This document shows positions 61,128-64,000 of a stretch of DNA of 64,000 bases, piece after piece. This stretch comes from Polytrichum commune. Taxonomy: Eukaryota; Streptophyta; Polytrichopsida; Polytrichales; Polytrichaceae. Positions within the stretch are counted from its first letter, which is position 1, and every line of letters begins with the position of its first letter. Made by a program: the position numbers and the translations under genes. Location: positions 26,658,001-26,722,000 of the forward strand of contig OX485809.1 of assembly GCA_950295325.1 (NCBI GenBank), read 5' to 3'. The notes below the pieces were generated by a model, which was not told the origin of the DNA, searched no databases, and worked only from the letters and a program-made list of their open reading frames with translations.

Positions 61128-61300
61128 CTCCCTCCAACCCAAAATGATTGTCCTACCTCCTGGATTTTTTTGCCCCAAAACGTCCGGTTTATCTGCTCGG
61201 CTAGAAATTTGAGGTTCAAAGTCAAATATTTTCGCGCCAAACTTTCATCATCAAATAATCTTTGACACCACAACTTTGGGGGGTGTTTCAGAATAATTGT
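61128..61300. mobile_element. Partial Stowaway-like MITE end
   Basis: A TA followed by CTCCCTCCAACCCAAAATG at 61126 looks like a Stowaway left end. A diverged similar block (GTTTCAGAATAATTG) occurs at about 61288, but no matching inverted right end is seen. Confidence 0.4.
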
Positions 61301-61774
61301 TGTTTTCTATTTCAAGAGTCATACTTACAACTACTTGGTCAATTCACAAAACCATGATTGTGCAAAAAAGCTAAGTTGAATGATCTCCACATGGATAGAT
61401 TAAAAAAGTCACCAACATCGCCAAAGCCATGTTGTACAAAACCACAAACCAAAAATAACTCAATAAATCACAACAATGAGCCACCACACCACAACAAGTT
61501 GAGAAAAAAAGAAAACGGTAGAACCGTGAGGCTTTGTCCTTTTCTATGAAAGATTACAACTGTAGATGTCCACTTTGCTCATGCCAATTCATGGCTATTT
61601 ATTATACCTATAACCAAACCTTTCTTGGATTTTGTGCACCTTCTTCTCAAATGCGGGTCAAGGACTAAAGCTACTCATTTAACACCCGAAAATATTAAAA
61701 TAAATAATTAACAACTACCAAAATAATTATAGTTAATTATATTTTTTCCAACACATTTTAGGGAGAAATTATAG

Positions 61775-62133
61775 TTAACTAGATATATATAACTATAGTT
61801 AACATCGACATTAAATAAGCTGGACTAAAATTAATTGGAACAAGTAACGTCCAAGTGTGAACGCAAAGTGGTTAGGAAATTTGCTCTTTAAACATAGAAG
61901 TTGATGCATAGTCTCTGTCCTATGGACAGAGCCAACAAATATACTTAACTAGATACATATAATATAATTAACTATATATGTATAACTATAGTTAACATCC
62001 ACATTAAAATAGAATGGACCAGATAGAGCAAGAACAAGTAACGTTCAAGTGTGAACGCAAAGTGGTTAGAAAATTTGCTCTTGAAACAACGAAGTTGATG
62101 CATAATCTCTGCCATGTAGACAGAGCCAACAAA
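61775..62133. repeat. Tandem duplication, two copies of about 193 bp
   Basis: The block holding CTATAGTTAACATC, AAGTGTGAACGCAAAGTGG and AGAAGTTGATGCATA is present at 61775-61940 and again at 61955-62133, about 88 percent identical by eye. No gene recognised. Confidence 0.8.
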
Positions 62134-62139
62134 GGACAA

Positions 62140-63935
62140 CACCACAGAAGCCAATCCTCCAACATTGCCCATCCTCAAACCACGCCTAAGACTGGCAAAG
62201 TTACAAGCCCTGGAGCTAATAGTAAACCACAGTCTCCTATCCTTTATTCCGATTAATGGTGAGCTGGTTGTAGTCACCTGAAGAATATACTTTGAAGGCG
62301 AGTGTCACTCAAACCTCCTCTTGTGAGGCCCCCATGCTCAACCCCAAGGGAGGTCCTTGACCATTATCTCCATCAAAAAGCAAACAAGCTGAGCTATCAG
62401 CATCATTGGAGACATCTCCGGCAACTTAACTAGTCATGAATGAAATGAATAGAGATTCACATTTCAAGTTTCGGATATTGGAGAAGAGATGCAAAGTTAT
62501 TAGAGAGCAACATGAAGCATTTCTCACTTTCTAGGCGATCACATAATTTAGTGGAACGTCTACTATCGGAACTATAATGGTTAATCTACTTGATGAATCT
62601 CAATCTCATGAATACATGATGCTTTTGGTGTTCACATTGCTCAACGACAAGCCCTTGGCATATACCAATCAAATATAAGCATCCGGTTAAGAAGGCTGAC
62701 CACATAAGGCTCACATACTTTAATATCTTACTAACATGTATTTGCACTTTGTTCTAGACAGAAGCGACCTATGTACAAAAGTCTAAAGTGGAAATCCAAA
62801 TATAAACACGTTCAATGTAAAGCATTGACCCAAGTTCTAAAGTATATAGTGGATGCACTTTGCGTGTGGACGTCGCACCATTCATTAAATTGGCCTTTTA
62901 AATTTCTTATTCTCCTTGGTTAAACTGACCAACAAGAGGAGGCACAATTGACCTATGTGAATTTTGATCTTCTTATCACTCTTCTTTGCAACTTCATCAT
63001 GTACATTCTAAGAGTCAACCGAAAAGTGTTGGGTCAAATCGCCTTAATGGTCCCTTGTTTGAGAGTAACCAAAAAGTCTTGGAGGGTTTCATTGAGTTTT
63101 AGGTGTTGATGTGTTTTTATCTTTACATGAACTAAGAATCTTCTCTCTCTTTTTGCCACCTATGTGCACATGGATCTCTTTGCTCCTTTCAACACTTGTG
63201 TACTCCTCAAATAAAATAAAAACTTAAGAAAGAACTCAAAATAATCTCAATTTTTTTTTTGCCTTGAAATAAAGCAAAACAACTCCCCTCCCTAGGTTTA
63301 TTTTTAGGTGACTAACACAAGTATTGGACGTGGAAAATATGGGAGATTGCATCGAAAAACCTTGATATGGTCCCCATTTTTGGTGACTTATGGTTAATGC
63401 TATTAGCTACAAAGTGGTTTGGTGAACCAAGTTATAAGGTTAATGACCCTAGTCTTAGGAAGTTTGAGGGTCAATTATTCATCACATTCACCATCAAGGT
63501 GGGACATGCTCTTTAATCCTATCAAGAATAAGAGAATTTATTAGCATTAACAAATACAAAGCATACAAGAGAGTCTCTTTATAGTCCTAAATCGACATTG
63601 TAATTAATCAAGTGTATGTGCAATAAGTGAACCTCATATGAACCAATATAGCTGCAGTGTATCAGTGTTTTTTTTAAATAAATAAATTATGGGTGAATTT
63701 ATTGGCTCTTGGCCCATCTAGTGGCTAGCTTCTAAGGCACTTTTAGTGAAGTTTAAGGAGACTCAACTCGCGATTTGGGATGACTCATAACATGGCAAAT
63801 GCAAAGAAGATGTCATGCAAGGTGAGGTGGAGCTAGCATGTGGCACCCACTTCCTAAATTATTCATGTAAATTTGGCTAGCACAATGCAAAGAACACAAA
63901 AATATGGCTACATTTGAGAATTATTGTATTTAAAA
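62140..63935. other. Gene-free stretch
   Basis: No coding sequence, repeat or element was recognised here. Confidence 0.5.
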
Positions 63936-63939
63936 AATG

Positions 63940-64000
63940 TTCCATGGGGGAATTGAACCCTAGTCTTTCGGCCATGCCCTCTACAACATGGAATGGCATG
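63940..64000 (-). other. tRNA-like T-arm at window end
   Basis: On the minus strand GGGTTCAATTCCCCC matches a B box/T-arm, preceded by GTAGAGGGCATGGCCGAAAG. The window ends before the rest can be judged. It could be a tRNA-derived SINE or a pseudogene. Confidence 0.25.

Overview
This window is nuclear DNA from a land plant. Four multi-exon genes with GT-AG introns can be reconstructed, all on the minus strand. Together they cover only about 8 kb. The rest is AT-rich intergenic DNA holding decayed transposable elements, MITEs, tandem duplications and an unusual number of long poly(G)/poly(C) runs. Two clues suggest, but do not prove, a non-seed plant (bryophyte, lycophyte or fern): LINE remnants ending in an RPDI/ExK-type domain that I associate from memory with non-seed plants, and a gene-poor landscape of old degraded repeats without intact LTR retrotransposons.

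Layout. 1-4.9 kb: intergenic, with a foldback element, a Stowaway-like MITE and a tRNA-like sequence. 4.99-6.85 kb: HMA-domain gene 1 (188 aa). 7.2-36.9 kb: gene-free. It holds a decayed 325-bp-unit array (16.0-17.0 kb), a PIF/Harbinger MITE (20.3 kb), foldback elements, a TA-flanked MITE (26.7 kb), a second TAA-flanked MITE (28.9 kb), a 3.5-kb Harbinger element with a dead transposase (29.5-33.0 kb) and another Harbinger-like MITE (34.1 kb). 37.3-40.0 kb: HMA-domain gene 2 (325 aa), with a tandem copy of its C-terminal coding segment just downstream. 42.5-50.7 kb: pieces of at least two LINE copies, interrupted by a MITE and two other insertions. 52.7-54.0 kb: a phi-class glutathione S-transferase (225 aa). 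55.0-56.7 kb: a DUF2306-family membrane protein (226 aa) with a hAT-like MITE in its second intron. 57.6-64 kb: gene-free apart from a weak exon candidate at 57.5 kb.

The two HMA genes are clearly paralogous. Both have a 73-nt exon encoding the first half of the HMA domain, with intron phases 0 and 1 on its two sides. Both have lost the CxxC metal-binding motif and end in a Tyr/Pro-rich tail. GST and DUF2306 are head-to-tail neighbours about 1 kb apart, with no evident functional link. The strongest leads are the CxxC-less HMA pair, the duplicated terminal coding segment, the Harbinger element with matching non-autonomous relatives, and the nuclease-like domain at the LINE C-termini.
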